DNA of 64,000 nucleotides from Musa acuminata AAA Group (Eukaryota > Streptophyta > Magnoliopsida > Zingiberales > Musaceae), in assembly GCF_036884655.1 (NCBI RefSeq), contig NC_088355.1:37043001-37107000 (forward strand), written 5' to 3'. A model generated the notes under the pieces. The model saw only the letters and a list, made by a program, of their open reading frames with translations. It made no database searches and was not told the DNA's origin. The first letter of the stretch is position 1, and every line of letters starts with the position of its first letter. Below, in pieces: positions 49,975-63,601 of the stretch. The position numbers were made by a program, and so were the translations under genes.

Positions 49975-50465
49975 TTATGTATTTTCTAACTGATACTCTT
50001 ATTTTATTTTTTTTTCTCAAATAGTTTTAAAATACCTAAAATACCACTAAAAAAATTAACTCATCAATTTTTTTGCCTCTTTGTTTTATCAGTTTTCAAC
50101 TGCTATAGTATTTTTCAATAACTTTGTAGTATTTTATTGAGGTATTAAAAACACTATAAATACTATTGAAAAACACTTTTAAGTGACATATTATGATATT
50201 ATGTTTTTTATGTTTACAGTTTGTTTGATTGAGGTTGAAAATCCATTTAAATCATTGATCATGTTCATGAGTAGATGTCTTACAATATTTTTATTTTTAT
50301 TATGGTGGTCAAAACACTATAACCTGCCAAAAATAATGCAACGTACGAGAAAATTTTCGAGGGATAGATTGGATATTTTTTTAAAATCAAGGTCACTATT
50401 TGAGAAAATTAAAATAAAATAGATGATACTAATTAAAAAAAAACCTAAAATATAGGTGTATTTTA
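49975..50465 (+). mobile_element. MITE-like element, copy 2
   Basis: Near-identical by eye to 42641-43130, at the same place within the repeat unit. Confidence 0.65.
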
Positions 50466-51018
50466 GAGAAATTGCCTCTAGACTAGTAGTATATTTGTTT
50501 TAAAACCAATTGAATCCAAATTTCTCATATACTTAAGTAAGTTAGAGAATTTTGAGCTTGATTGGAAACATGCATATATCAATATCTTCTTTTCTTAGCT
50601 ATAAATTTTTCATATGCTTAGGAAAGTTAATGCTATTTGAAATGTGGATTGAGAGTGAATACATATTTCGAATATAAATTAGTATTTGATATTTTTTAAA
50701 TTATATTTGATCTAGATGCTATATTTAAAATGCTCAAAAAATAATGCTCAAATTATATTAGCATTTGCAGGATGCTAATATAATTTTTAAAATTATAATA
50801 CAATGTTATCTATAATCATAAGATTATCACTATATAATAGAAATTGTAATGCCCGATTTTGTTTGCAAGAGGCATCATCACCATCACGTGATGATCTTCT
50901 TCTATGGGATGCAATCTCGTACGTCCATTTCCAAAATGAATATTGAGTGCGATTTTATGTTTTCATGTTATAATAAAATTATATATATATAATATATATA
51001 AAAAATAAATATCAGCTC

Positions 51019-51022
<4 letters not shown>

Positions 51023-51056
<34 letters not shown>
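51023..51056. repeat. (AT)n tract at the lost tRNA site
   Basis: The AT run starts about where the tRNA-Phe should follow in copy 2. Only the string TCAGCTCA (51012-51019) precedes it, which might be a chance match to the tRNA D arm. Confidence 0.85.
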
Positions 51057-51059
<3 letters not shown>

Positions 51060-51431
51060 ATAATAAATGGATTAGATCATAATATTTTTAATCGAGTGCA
51101 AATTTAGTTTATCAGCTCTAACTTGCATCATTTAAGAAAGAATTACTATGCATGAGGCAGTCAGGTCCATATGTGAGTTGACACCTAAATATACTTAATA
51201 TTTACGTATTTGGAAGAATAAGTTAGCATATATATAGTTAAATCATTTATTATTAATAATTTAACATATAAACATTCACTCTCAAAGTATAGACGAGTTT
51301 GTATTCATGATATTTAACTATTAATAATTTTCTCTCAGCAAAAAAAAAAAAGTGTTAAAGTTGTTATTGATATATGGAATAGTGATGTTTATGATAGTGA
51401 TATTAAGGAAATTTCCTTCAAACAGTGACAG

Positions 51432-52229
<798 letters not shown>

Positions 52230-52882
52230 TTGGTGAGAAGGCAGCGTCTTGTTGTATTATTTTTTTATTAAAACATCTGATTGGTTACTGCATTATTGTA
52301 TAAGTGAAAAGAGTTCGAATTTATTAATATAACGATGAACTTTTTTATAAAAAAATAAGAGACATCATAATAAATAGCTGTTAATGGGTTTATACAAACC
52401 CTTAAGCTCGTTTTCGTTTTTAATCAGTAAAGTTGCAATAAAAACAAAAAGAAATATCATAATAAATAGCTGTCATTAATTCCTTGGATAACATGAAACA
52501 ATTTGACATTGCCTTTAGCACTCTCACACTTTAAAGCGATTCCTTTATTCAAATGAAAGCATAAAATACGAATTGTCTTTGCTCTGTTGTTCTTTTACTT
52601 TGGCTTTACCTACACGTATTGCATAATTATTTTGGGTTACCACATGTTCATTCTCACCACTTAATGAGAGTACATCTAATCTAATATATGGATTATTGAT
52701 CCGTGCATAATTAATGCATAATTATTACATTGGAGAATCTCTAACCCAAACGGAAGGCATGTGATCCGTGCTTTTATTGATGGGTTTATGCTATCAAGAA
52801 GGACTATCATGCTCACCAGGCAGCAATTTTACGCAAAGCAAATCATGCTTTTCCAGCATATAGCTCATCACAAGGTAGCAAT

Positions 52883-52892
52883 TATATATATA
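52883..52892 (+). promoter_or_regulatory. TATA box of the intact CNL gene
   Basis: TATATATATAGG lies about 55 bp before the ATG, followed by CTTCGCATA. The same block precedes the other CNL copies (ATATATAGTCTTCGCATA near 44480; TATATTGGCTTCGCATA near 62960), so the core promoter is conserved even where the gene is dead. Confidence 0.55.
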
Positions 52893-52942
52893 GGCTTCGC
52901 ATAGCTAACAATGAAAAAGAAAGGAAGAGGACTAAGTGATAA

Positions 52943-55931
52943 ATGGCGAGTGCGGTAGTCGATATGGCGTTAGGAAAAATGAGTGAGTATACTTTTAGAG
53001 AATTTACACTCATCTTGAATGTAAGTGACGAGGTAGATGTGTATAGGAGTACACTAAGATTATTATTATCCTTTCTCAAGGATGTGGACCAAAAACCTAG
53101 ATATCAGCATAGTGAATTGATACAAGAGTGGGTAAGCCAGATTCGAAGTTTGGCCTATGACATAGAGGATGTGGTGGACGAGTATACATTGCGAGTGGGC
53201 CGATTAAGGCGGAAATGTAGCCTCAAATGCATTGCTAATCTCCCAACCCGAATTCTTGCTCGTTATCAGCTTGCAAAGAGCTTGCAACGCATCAATAGGA
53301 ATCTTCAAGAGACGTCCAAACATGCCTCCGAGCTTGGCATCCAAGGTATTCCATCCTCGTTTTTGTCTCCTATCAAGGACACAAATCTTACTCTTAGGTA
53401 AGTGTTCTCTTTGTTATTTAAAAATGATACTATTCATCTTTTTTTATCAATAATTTTTTATGTACTTTTGTAACAAATGTTTCTGCATGATTATGTCTGA
53501 AATCATCATTAATAAGATAAAATTTACCCCCCCAAACCCCCCTCCCAAAGAAAAATTGGGATTTAAAATTTAATTTGTGCAACCTAACTAGTAGTAAGAA
53601 AAATTATGAATAAAGAATATTGATGCATAATTGTTCTGAGACAAAAGTAGTATATTACAAAATTATCAATAAATTATCAACATTTTAGTATGTGTTGTTA
53701 ATCACACTTTGTTTACAATATATATCATGATATAACAATTAAAAAATTTAAATAGAAATAATTGTATTAATAATAGTAACATTAATATCCTTATCAAAGG
53801 TCATTTTTCATCCCTCCATTTTAGCAAAAGAATATATGTATTGAATATATAACACAATATAAAATTATCTTTAGTCATGACCGTCTAAGAATAAGCCTTT
53901 GATTGAACACATCGGAACTTCATGAAAGGATACACTCAAAAGTAATTAGTATATTTAAATCTATGCCTTTTGAAACTTCAACGATGCCAATAGCTTATTA
54001 ATAGTGATGCGCCTATAATATATACTGCACATTATAAATATGAAATGCTTTATCCTTAATGTTTTATCATTCATGCTTTTACTCACCATGATCTAAAATA
54101 AGTTTGATAATCTCCTTGTTTGTGATGAGTAAAAATGATTTTATTTGTCCATTAACTATTATGCAACTCCATATTATACTCATACCAACAAAGACCAAAT
54201 CAAATGTCTTGTGACGATTTATATAATTCTCAACATCGGCATCTACTAAAATGGGTGACATTTTCTTAATATAAGTCACATATAAGATAACATTTAGAAA
54301 AGCTTGTACCAAAAAAAATATTTAGAAAGTTTTGATAGAAATAGTTAATTTTTGGTGTGCCATCACCATAGGAAAGCATCGTAATCCCAGATTTAAAGAA
54401 TTAAAAATCAAGCTGATGATCTATTGTCAATGTCTTGGCTCCCAACTTCTTGTATTGGCACCATTTGATAACTTGAAAACCCATTTGATTTTATTGATTC
54501 ATAAAAGAATACTCGTTCAGTTTTGTTTCTCCCAAAACCGATCTTCTAATTATCTCATAACGTTTCTATATAATTTCAATTTCGTTCTTCACTTATTATA
54601 ACAACTCTGTCTATAAGTACAGATATGATGTAGCAGAGGATGTGGTAGGCTTTGACCACGATATCCAAGTCATCACGTATCAGCTATGTGATCTCCATGT
54701 AACACGACGTGCCGTCATTTCCATCGTCGGCATGGGTGGTTCGGGCAAAACCACACTTGCCAACAAAGTCTACAATAGCCAAGCTGTCAAAGATCATTTT
54801 CAGTGTCGGGCATGGATAGTTGTGTCACAATCGTATACGGCTAGAGAACTCTTGACCAATATCATGAAGGAAACTATGAATATAGGCAACGGTCAAACTA
54901 GGGAAATGGATGAACGAGAGATGAAGAACAAGATCAGGGAGCATTTAAAAGGAACAAGGTATCTGGTGGTGATGGATGATATCTGGAAGGTTTCAGATTG
55001 GGAAACAATGAAGACAGCCTTTTCCGAAGAATTCACAGCATCGCGAGTACTGCTCACCACACGTAAAATGGATGTTGCCGAAACTGCAGACCCGGACAGG
55101 CCTCCGCACCATCTCAAACTTCTCGAGTCGGAGGAAAGTTGGACTTTGTTCTGCAAAAAAGCATTTTCTAATGCATGTTGCCCACCTCATTTGCAGCATC
55201 TTCAGGATAAAATCATCCAAAAATGTGGCGGATTACCTCTGGCGATCGTGGTTTTAGCCGGGCTGCTACGGAGGAAGCATGAAGCTTACGAGTGGAGCCA
55301 AACCTTGGAACGTATTTCTCATGCACCTAACAAAACCGATGATCAAACTCACAAAATATTAGCTCTCAGTTACAATGATCTACCTCATCATCTCAAGTCT
55401 TGCTTTCTTTATTTTGCTGCATTCCCCGAGGACTACGACGTCGACGCTGAAAGGTTGATGTGTTTATGGATTGCCGAGGGTTTCGTAGGATCAGACCTGG
55501 AGGGTCAAACAATGGAGGACCTGGCAGAGATGTATTTGATAGAGCTTATCAACAGGTGCATGATACAGGTGGGAAGAAGGAATGAGATTGGGAGTGTGGG
55601 ATCTGTTCCAGTCCATGATCTACTGCTGGACCTGGCTCGTTATGAAGCTAGAAAACTCAATTTTTGCAGATCCATTAGCGACAAAGGCGATTCAACTGAT
55701 CTACGACGTCTTAGTATCACAGTGGAAGAGGGGGCGATGCCTTGCCTCAGAGAATTACATCTTTGGTACTGCTCCAACATGAGAATGCTTCCGGAGGGAC
55801 TGCGAGGACTCACCCAACTGAAGCTATTTGACCTTAATGGAATGCCAGTAATCGAGAGAAGGATCGAGAAGGATACTGGGGAGGATTATTACAAGATCCA
55901 GCACGTGCCTTCCATTAACATGCCGGACTAA
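52943..55931 (+). CDS. CC-NB-ARC disease-resistance protein (RPM1-like CNL) with most LRRs deleted
   Basis: Intracellular immune receptor family (CNL). Two exons: 52943-53397 and 54623-55931 (TAA), phase-matched (CTTAG|GT ... CAG|ATATG), 587 residues. The CC domain (1-150) carries an EDVID-type motif, DIEDVVDEY, at 73-81. NB-ARC motifs follow in order: P-loop GMGGSGKTT at 188-196, kinase-2 LVVMDDIW at 266-273, RNBS-B SRVLLTTR at 294-301, GLPL at 355-358, RNBS-D CFLYFAAFPEDY at 412-423, and VHD in place of MHD at 482-484. After this only about 55 residues of LRR remain: LRRLSIT runs straight into a C-terminal repeat, PCLRELHLWYC...GLRGLTQLKL, and the family's usual end (GEDYYKIQHVPSI). Relatives are about 900 residues, so some 300 residues are missing in frame. 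It could be a regulatory short NLR or a recent pseudogene. Confidence 0.9.
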
Positions 55932-56300
55932 CTGGTGAAACAAGAATGCTTCAACTCACGAAAGGAAACAATATCATTCGCCTATGTGCCAACAGTGTTC
56001 ATTAGACAAGAAGGTCGGTCGGACACCGCAATTATGTTCATTCCCACCGCAGTAGCGACTCCAATTTCGCACGCCACCACCACTTATGTGTTAATTAGAC
56101 ATGTATTGTTTCAAGACGGACATGTTGTATTTCTTTCTATTTCTGTATATATACATATGAATGTACCTCTCTATCTTGGATTGTCCATAAAAAAGCTTGT
56201 TGTGGTTTTCCTTGGTAGTTATTAGAATCATATCAAATTGATTGGATGGTTGCACCAAAGAATATAAAAAAATCGAAAACTAAATTATTCCTTGGTAGTT
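55932..56300 (+). other. 3' region of the CNL gene
   Basis: Homologous to 63196-63390, which shows it is the normal CNL 3' UTR (TATCTTGGATTGTC.ATAAAAAA.CTTGTTGTG in both). A 13-base direct repeat, TCCTTGGTAGTTA, brackets about 80 bp (56210 and 56290). Confidence 0.5.
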
Positions 56301-56329
56301 AGCATTTGGTCTCTATTTTTCCTCTCCCC

Positions 56330-56600
56330 CTAGCCAGATGCCGGTCAAGAGTTCTTATACTATTGTACGCGGGTTTCACGGGACAGCTGATCCTAGGGGG
56401 GGAGAGAAAGTACCTTCGTGAGGCCGCTGCCCCGGAAGTGCGGAACGACGCCATACGGCGTCGTCCCGAGCTTTTCAAGACGGGACGTACCGAGGAGTGC
56501 GTCCGGGTCCTGACCGATGCATGGGAGAGCTTTCCTGCTGACCTGACGGTGGCGTGACGGGGCATCAGTGGTGACGTGGCTAGGGCCCAACATATGCCGT
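56330..56600. other. GC-rich islet of unknown origin
   Basis: About 270 bp of GC-rich, CpG-rich sequence in a 25-kb AT-rich region. It includes a hairpin, CGACGCC-ATAC-GGCGTCG (56446-56463). Open frames of 66-88 codons exist on both strands at once, with no family I recognise. It is absent from the other two unit copies. A fragment of a transposon or of an unrelated gene is most likely. Confidence 0.4.
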
Positions 56601-57467
56601 CTCAGTGTTCAAATGATAATTCGTTTTTCCTTTTTTTTTTTTGTTTCATTACATTGAGTGATGCATATGATGCTGATTCGAAACTCACATCTAGTGTTCA
56701 GTGTCGTCATAGTAAATGTAACAATTATTACTGTTTTGCTTGTTTGGTAAACTATATCTTCCCATGGCAACATTCTGTCGGATTAATTCTGCGTCACTTG
56801 TGATTCCATAGATGGGTTTGCACAAGACGGCAGATACAACCGTCAATAGGTTGGAGGATTAGGATTAAAAGGTCAAATTGTTAGTGAGAGGCATAAATAA
56901 AAATATACTATTAGAATTTTTTTATAATAAATATAGAAAAATAAATAAATGTATCAATTAACTTAAACTGATAAAGATTTTGACAGTATATCGTAAGATT
57001 CTAAAATCAAATCTCATCTTTTATCACTTATTTTTTAAAAATATATAAAGAATTAAAAGAAAATTTCTTCAAAAGTCCATAATAATTGTTCTATTAATAT
57101 CTTAAAAGAATGATATAATTTCTTTAACCATCAGTCTTTCAACTTCTTATAATTTATTTCTAAAAGATGACATGTGTTCCTCCGAAAAAACATATGCTCA
57201 TATGAGTCGAATTACTATTGCGTATAACAATAATAGAGTTCACATAGATTGTAAGTAGGGAAAGTAAAGTTGGAAAGAATTACTATAGGGGAAACATTAT
57301 AGCATGGAGCCACCGTTATACAAAACCTCCTATACACGATGCTAGATTTTGATTTTTGTTTCTGGATCATAGGTGTTAGTTGTAGTAGCTTTGCCTGTAA
57401 GTAAGCTGAGACTATACTATTAACGACCTAGTTAGTTGCCTATGACTGTGCCAAATGCTATGATGCC

Positions 57468-57757
57468 AGGTGGACCTCTACACACTTGTCCATTGCGTAC
57501 ACTAAGAACCTTGAACATCAATTTTGGATCGATACTCTTCCTACGATCTTTTTTTATTAAAGAGCTACTGAGCTCAAACCGGATCCACATTAATTCTTAC
57601 GAATTACACGGGAAACAATTCATAACGTGATTAATAACAATTATGTGGATTCTTTCTCAACTAATTAGCGATTATACGAAGATGAATGACCAAAAATTTG
57701 TGTTCAAGATTTTATTACTATAGGCAATGGACAAATGGCCACAGGTCCAGCTAACAC
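57468..57757. mobile_element. Fold-back element FB1, copy 3
   Basis: Both arms present, as at 39519-39822. Confidence 0.6.
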
Positions 57758-57793
57758 TAGAACACAAAGCACAGTCCTAGACAAAAGCAGATA

Positions 57794-58460
57794 TGTTGAT
57801 AAAGATCTTACCAAAAGAAAGAAATGAGATATGTCAAGAGCCTATCTCTTATGGGTTGAAGGAAAAGGTTGTTGGACTAATAACCTACAGGTTAAGCCCA
57901 TAGTAGGCTTTAATAACCCATAGTCCACCCCCTTTTAAGTAAAATTTTAGGTCAAATTAGGGAGGTGTGGTGACTGCAAAAAGAGGGAGGAAAACTATAG
58001 CAACAAGGCAAATTTTTACAGTATGAACTTGATTAAAACAGAGGAGAAAAAGATAGAAAAATAAGAGAAAGGAATGGGAAGAAGACAAAAATAACACAAA
58101 GAGGCTGTTCTCAATCATCCAAGTAGTATTCTCATCTAAGGTTAGATCAAATCTACAATATATTCTTACTGTAATTATTTGGGGAGAATTTGGATATTGT
58201 ATACAATGACATAATCCTTGTATCCCAGTTATTCTCTTGAGATTGTTGCTAGGGTTTTAAGCAAAAGATTAAGATTTATATATTCATTATTCTTATAGTG
58301 GATTATCACTGGTTTACCCCGTAGTTTTTACCCTTCACGTTGGAGGAGTTTTCCATGTAAATCTTAGTGTTTCATTTGATTGTGATTCCATTTAATTTTG
58401 CTATGTGTTATGACTTGCTAGTATTTGTTCATATACAAAAGTTTATTTCTCTTTATATCA
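57794..58460 (+). mobile_element. Solo LTR-like sequence (Copia type) inserted in repeat copy 3
   Basis: Opens TGTTGATAAAGATCTTACCA. Near the end it has the layout typical of Copia LTRs: GGTTTACCCCGTAGTTTTTA then GTTGGAGGAGTTTTCCATGT and AAATCTTAGTG. No gag-pol lies beside it. It replaces about 250 bp present in copy 2, so it is not a clean insertion. I could not define the 3' end or a target-site duplication; the limits are approximate. Confidence 0.5.
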
Positions 58461-58899
58461 TATCATTCTCGACCTCTCGTACTTCTAACTCAACTTTTTT
58501 TTTTTCTTTAATTTATTATAATACTCTTTATTTATAATAGACTTGAGACTAAGACTTCTACTTTAACTAAACATAGACTCGTATAGTAAATAAGATTTTT
58601 TAAATTTGTATCCTATTCACTCGTAAAGTTTACGTTAATATTTCAATAGATTTGATGCAAAAGGTAAGGTTTTTTTATATTACTTTTATCATTATGAACC
58701 GTAAGGAATATCATCATGAATATTATAATTTACGATAAGAAATTACTCTTGGAATCTCGTATGCAAAATCTTGACACCCGCGCACCTACACATTCTCTCT
58801 CTCTCTCTTTCTCTCTCACTCTCTCACTCTCTCACATTCATGTCTTATACATTTACTCCACGTGAGGTGATAAAAGGATACGTTGTTAGTTGCTTATGA

Positions 58900-59135
58900 T
58901 AATTCTATTCTTGTGATCTTTTTCATCAAAAGATTAATGAGTTAAAAATGAATACACATTAATTCTTATGAATTACATGATGATACTTCAAAATACAATT
59001 TGTAAGAATTACTATGTCCTCATTTTTAGCTCATGAACACCTTAATAAAAGAGATATCTTGAAGAGGATTGACCTAACATTTGCATTCAAGATTTTTAAT
59101 ATAGGCAATGGACAAGTGGCCACAGGTTCAATTAG
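58900..59135. mobile_element. Fold-back element FB2, copy 3, left arm truncated
   Basis: The sequence jumps from TTGTTAGTTGCTTATGATAA into the middle of the left arm (TTCTATTCTTGTGATCTTTT). The right arm is complete, so it can no longer fold fully. Confidence 0.55.
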
Positions 59136-60318
59136 CATTGAAGCACAAGGCACAATCATGATGATACTTCTCCGGAGACACCATTAATGGTGGTAGCTCT
59201 ATTATTAATTTCTTGATCATATTTAAATGATCATTCTTTTATATTTTTTAATTTTATTAAGTTATATGACATATACGATAGTCATACGTGGTGTCTGAGA
59301 CATATCACCCATATAATAATGCACTAACCAATCATATATCTCAACAACAACAAATTATTTGTTCATGTTATTGTAAGCAATTTACAATTGGTGATATACT
59401 TTTTTTTGTCTGATGTAGTTGAAAGTAATCCATTTTGGCAAACCTAATAGATCCAATTATGCATCAACATTCTTTATTCAATTTTTCATACTAATAAATA
59501 ACAATTTATATTATTATAAGCCACGAAAAAAATAGTTGAACTATTATACTGATAGTTAGATCATACTATAGGATGTTATTGTAATAGATATTTATTCAAT
59601 TATATATATTTATGTAATAATATCTTAGTACCGATGATTTCGAACATAATCAGATGCAAATGTCTTGCTAAGGAACATAAAAATAAGATAATCAAAAGGG
59701 AAGGAAGTGCATTCAAGTAATGAAGAGAAACCAATAGGAGAGGAGGATCGACCACTTCAAACAAGGTGGAAGAGAGAGAGTGGTATTTAATTGTTGAGGC
59801 GTATAAAGCTCTTTTAACTTTTTTTCTCACCACACGACTACATGAATCCCCGTCTATTTATATGCACTGAGAGTAAAGTTGAAAGGACTCAGAATATAAT
59901 CAAAGGTTCATGCGCCATTTAATGATGATCATATTCAATGCAATCTTTTATTGCATCATTTTATGATGTCTTTTCCCAATTCAATGCATCTAATGATTAA
60001 GCTTATCTTTTTATATTCCCCTTAAGTTAAATTATAAGTCTAAACATAAAAATATAATTGATACCAAAAACCTGACAAAGATCTATTTTTTAGAGTTGCT
60101 CGGGCCATAATATAGTTGTAGCCATCCATATCCCAAAGTTTATCATTTATGCTAATCATAGTATTTAATATCTTAATACGTATTGTTAAGATCAAGTTTC
60201 AAAGTATCCTCCTATGTTGGATAGAGTAGTTACATTTGATATGGACATTGTTGTATCTTTTGACATCTAGGACATGAATTTGTTGGCCACTTCTTCAATT
60301 GTTCTCGCACCACTAGTG

Positions 60319-60770
60319 ATAAAGTCATTTAGTTCTATATTAGTTGAAGTGTATGAGAACCAATGACTCATATGTCTATTTTCTTTTTCCTCGGAAACAA
60401 TTTTTAGAGTTTATGAGCTCTAAAAGAATAAAATTATACGGGTATACGTATCATCCGAAGCAAATAATTCCTTACGAGTTTATGAGCCGCACCAATAGTC
60501 AATCATTAAAAGGAGGGCTTAAGGCCTGCTCTCCTATAAGAAAGAGTACTGATAATGTTATTTAATCTTATATTGATTGAGGAGTATAGGAACTAAGTGC
60601 TCATAAGTACATCGGGCTCCCTCGCCCTCGGAGGTACTTTTTAAAGTTCACGAGTTATGAAAAGGCAAAACGGTATGGACACGCTTACTGCCCAAAGCTG
60701 ATAATTTTTCACGAATCTAAAGGTCACACCAATGGCTAACCGACCAAATGATCCCTTATCAACTAGTTTT
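60319..60770. repeat. Dimeric repeat of about 235 bp, copy 3
   Basis: Matches 41962-42405, both units present. Confidence 0.6.
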
Positions 60771-60989
60771 AAAACACATTTCTAAACTCTTTTTGCATAT
60801 AAAATTTAATTCGGGTGAATGAATTTTAGATGACGGAATGATTTAATTTGTTGGCCTGTTATTTATAGATTTGTTATTGTCCTTACTCTTTGGATCATTC
60901 GTGTGCATGAAATGATGCAAATCTTTAATGAAATAATGCTAATCTTTGATGGCATTTTTTGAACGATGATTTCTTGAGAAAATAATTAT

Positions 60990-61475
60990 ATATTATGTAT
61001 TTTCTAAATGATACTCCTATTTTATTTTTTTTCTCAAATAGTTTAAAATAGCTAATATACCACTAAAAAATTATCCCATCAATTTTTTTGCCTATTTGTT
61101 TTATCAGTTTTCAACTACTATAGTATTTTTCAATAAATTTGCAGTATTTTATTGAGGTATTAAAAACACAATAAATACTATTGAAAACACTTTTAAGTGA
61201 CATATTATGATATTATATTTTTTATGTTTACAGTTTTTTTGATTGAGGTTGAAAATCCATTTAAATCATTTATCATGTTCATGAGTAGATGTTTTACAAT
61301 ATTTTTATTATGGTGGTCAAAACACTATAACAGGCCAAAAAATAATGTAACAGACGTGAAAATTTTCGAGGGACAAATTGGATATATTTTTTAAAATCAA
61401 GATCACTATTTGAGAAAATTAAAATAAAATAGATGATACTAATTAAAAAAATACCTAAAATATAGGTGTATTTTA
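60990..61475 (+). mobile_element. MITE-like element, copy 3
   Basis: Same position and ends as in copies 1 and 2. Confidence 0.65.
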
Positions 61476-62016
61476 GAGAAATTACCTCTAGACTAGTAGT
61501 ATATTTGTTTTAAAACCAATTGAATCCAAATTTCTCATATACTTAAGTAAGTTAGAGAATTTTGAGCTTGATTGGAAACATGCATATATCAATATCTTCT
61601 TTTCTTAGCTATAAATTTTTCATATGCTTAGGAAAGTTAATGCTATTTGAAATGTGGATTGAGAGTGAATACATATTTCAAATACAAATTAGTATTTGAT
61701 AATTTTTTAAATTTATTTGATCTAGATGCTATATTTAAAATGCTCAAAAAATAATGCTCAAATTATATTAACATTTGCAGGATGCTAATATAATTTTTAA
61801 AATTATAATATAATGTTCTCTATAATCATAAGATTATCACTATATAATAAAAATTGTAATGCTAGATTTTGTTTGCAAGAGGCATCATCACCATCACGTG
61901 ATGATCTTCCTCTCTGGGATGCAATCTCGTACGTCCATTTCCAAAATGAATATTGAATGTGATGTTAGATGTTTTCATGTTATAATAAAGTTATATGTAT
62001 ATATAATATATATCAA

Positions 62017-62089
62017 GCGGGGATAGCTCAGTTGGGAGAGCGTTAGACTGAAGATCTGAAGGTCGCGTGTTCGATCCACGCTCACCGCA
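62017..62089 (+). tRNA. tRNA-Phe (GAA), second copy with one stem change
   Basis: Identical to the gene at 43684 except C28 to T (position 62044), which turns a C-G pair of the anticodon stem into T-G, so the fold survives. Anticodon GAA, A and B boxes and the TTTTT terminator are kept. Thirteen bases of the 5' flank present in copy 1 are gone, but a CAA remains directly upstream. Confidence 0.95.
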
Positions 62090-63022
62090 TTTTTATATCA
62101 CTTTGAAATATATATATATATATGCCATAAAAACTTAATATTTGTCATAAAAAATAGATTAGATCTTAGTATTTTTAATCAACTTTATTTTATTAAAAAA
62201 AAATTACTATGCATATTTGACACTAAGTCAGGTCCATATGTGACTAACTCTTAACTGGACTTACTTAGATTATATATAGCACTATTAGTTGACACTAAAT
62301 ATATTTTATATTTACATATTTGGAAGCATAAGTTAGCATATATATTGTTAAATCACTTACTATTAATTATTAATAATTTAGCATATATACACTCACTCTC
62401 AAAGTATAGGTGAGTTTGTATTCATGATATTTAACTATTAATAATTTTCTCTCATCAAAAAATAAAAAAAGAGTGTTAAAGTTGTTATTGATATATGGAA
62501 TAGGTGATGTTTATGATAATGATATTAAGGAAATTTCTTTGAAACAGTGATAGAGAACAGAAAAAAGCTATTCCTTTGTAATGCAATGGACAAATGAAAG
62601 CATAAAATACTATTTGCCTTTGCTCTTTTGTTCTTTTTTCTTTGGCTTTACCTGCACGTGATGTATAATTCTTTTGGATTACGACATGTTCATTCTCACC
62701 TAACGAGAGCACATCTAATCTAATATATAAGATCATTATATCAAAGAATCTGTAACATAATTATGACACGCGAAGGCATATGATATGCTCTTCAATTGAT
62801 GAGTTTACGTTTTTTTAGAGGGGACTATCACAAGCTATGCATACGATGCGCTCACAAGGCAATCATTTTACATAAGGCATATTATGTACTTTCATTATTT
62901 TTTTATTCGTTATGTCGGCTTATATGAAGGGAGTGTCTTGGATGTATTGTTACATTATATATTGGCTTCGCATAATTATCAGTGGAATCAAATAGATAGT
63001 AAAAAAGAGAAAGAAAAGATAG

Positions 63023-63400
63023 ATGACTAAGTGTTATAGTTGATATGGTATTAGGAAAGATGAACAAGTATATCTTTAAAGAAGTCACACTCTTCTTGAA
63101 CATGGGTGACGAGATAGAGATGTCTAGGAGTACACTAAGATTGTTACTATCGAGGACATAGATCAAAAACCTAAATATCAATATAGTAAATTAGTAATGA
63201 CTCCAATTTCTCACGCAACCGCCACTTAAATTAATTGGATATGTATTGTATCAATATATGTTATATTTCTTCCCATCTTGTTTCTGCAACTAATAAATAT
63301 ATATGTATATATATTCTTCTCTATCTTGGATTGTCTATAAAAAACTTGTTGTGATTTTCCTCGTAGTTTGTCCGATCATATCAAATTAGATGATCAAACC
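63023..63400 (+). pseudogene. CNL remnant: start of the CC exon fused to the CNL 3' UTR
   Basis: 63023-63195 matches the first 60 codons of the intact CNL (frameshifted right after the ATG, with a further deletion near 63150). At about 63195 it jumps to sequence equal to the CNL 3' UTR (GACTCCAATTTC.CACGC, as at 56053). Everything between, over 2.5 kb in the intact gene, is deleted. Confidence 0.8.
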
Positions 63401-63560
63401 AAAAAAAAAAAAAATGAAACCAACCTATTTAGTGGATTAGTTATTTAAAAAAAATCAAAATGAATCAATTTAATCGATTATCTTTTGGATGACTCGCGGA
63501 TGGGGTTAAATAAAACCAATTCGATTTTGTAATATAATTGATATTACTTTAATCGACATT

Positions 63561-63561
63561 T

Positions 63562-63598
<37 letters not shown>
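63561..63598. repeat. (TC)n microsatellite
   Basis: About 17-19 TC units after copy 3, resembling the CT runs beside FB2 elsewhere. Confidence 0.9.

Positions 63599-63601
<3 letters not shown>

Larger units (their letters stand above)
56696..63400. repeat. Large repeat unit, copy 3
   Basis: Collinear with copy 1 from GTTCAGTGTCGTCATA through FB1 (57468-57757), FB2 (58900-59135), the dimeric repeat (60319-60770), MITE (60990-61475), CACGTG palindrome, tRNA-Phe and a CNL 5' fragment. It differs by an LTR-like insertion near 57.8-58.5 kb and a truncated FB2 left arm. Confidence 0.85.

Noticed and set aside
51005..51025. Residual tRNA piece (AGCTCA) in repeat copy 2
   Set aside because: Six matching bases cannot be told from chance in this context.
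56306..56557. An 83-codon plus-strand frame in the GC-rich islet as a real gene
   Set aside because: Equally long frames on the opposite strand, no family, and no homologue in the other two repeat copies.
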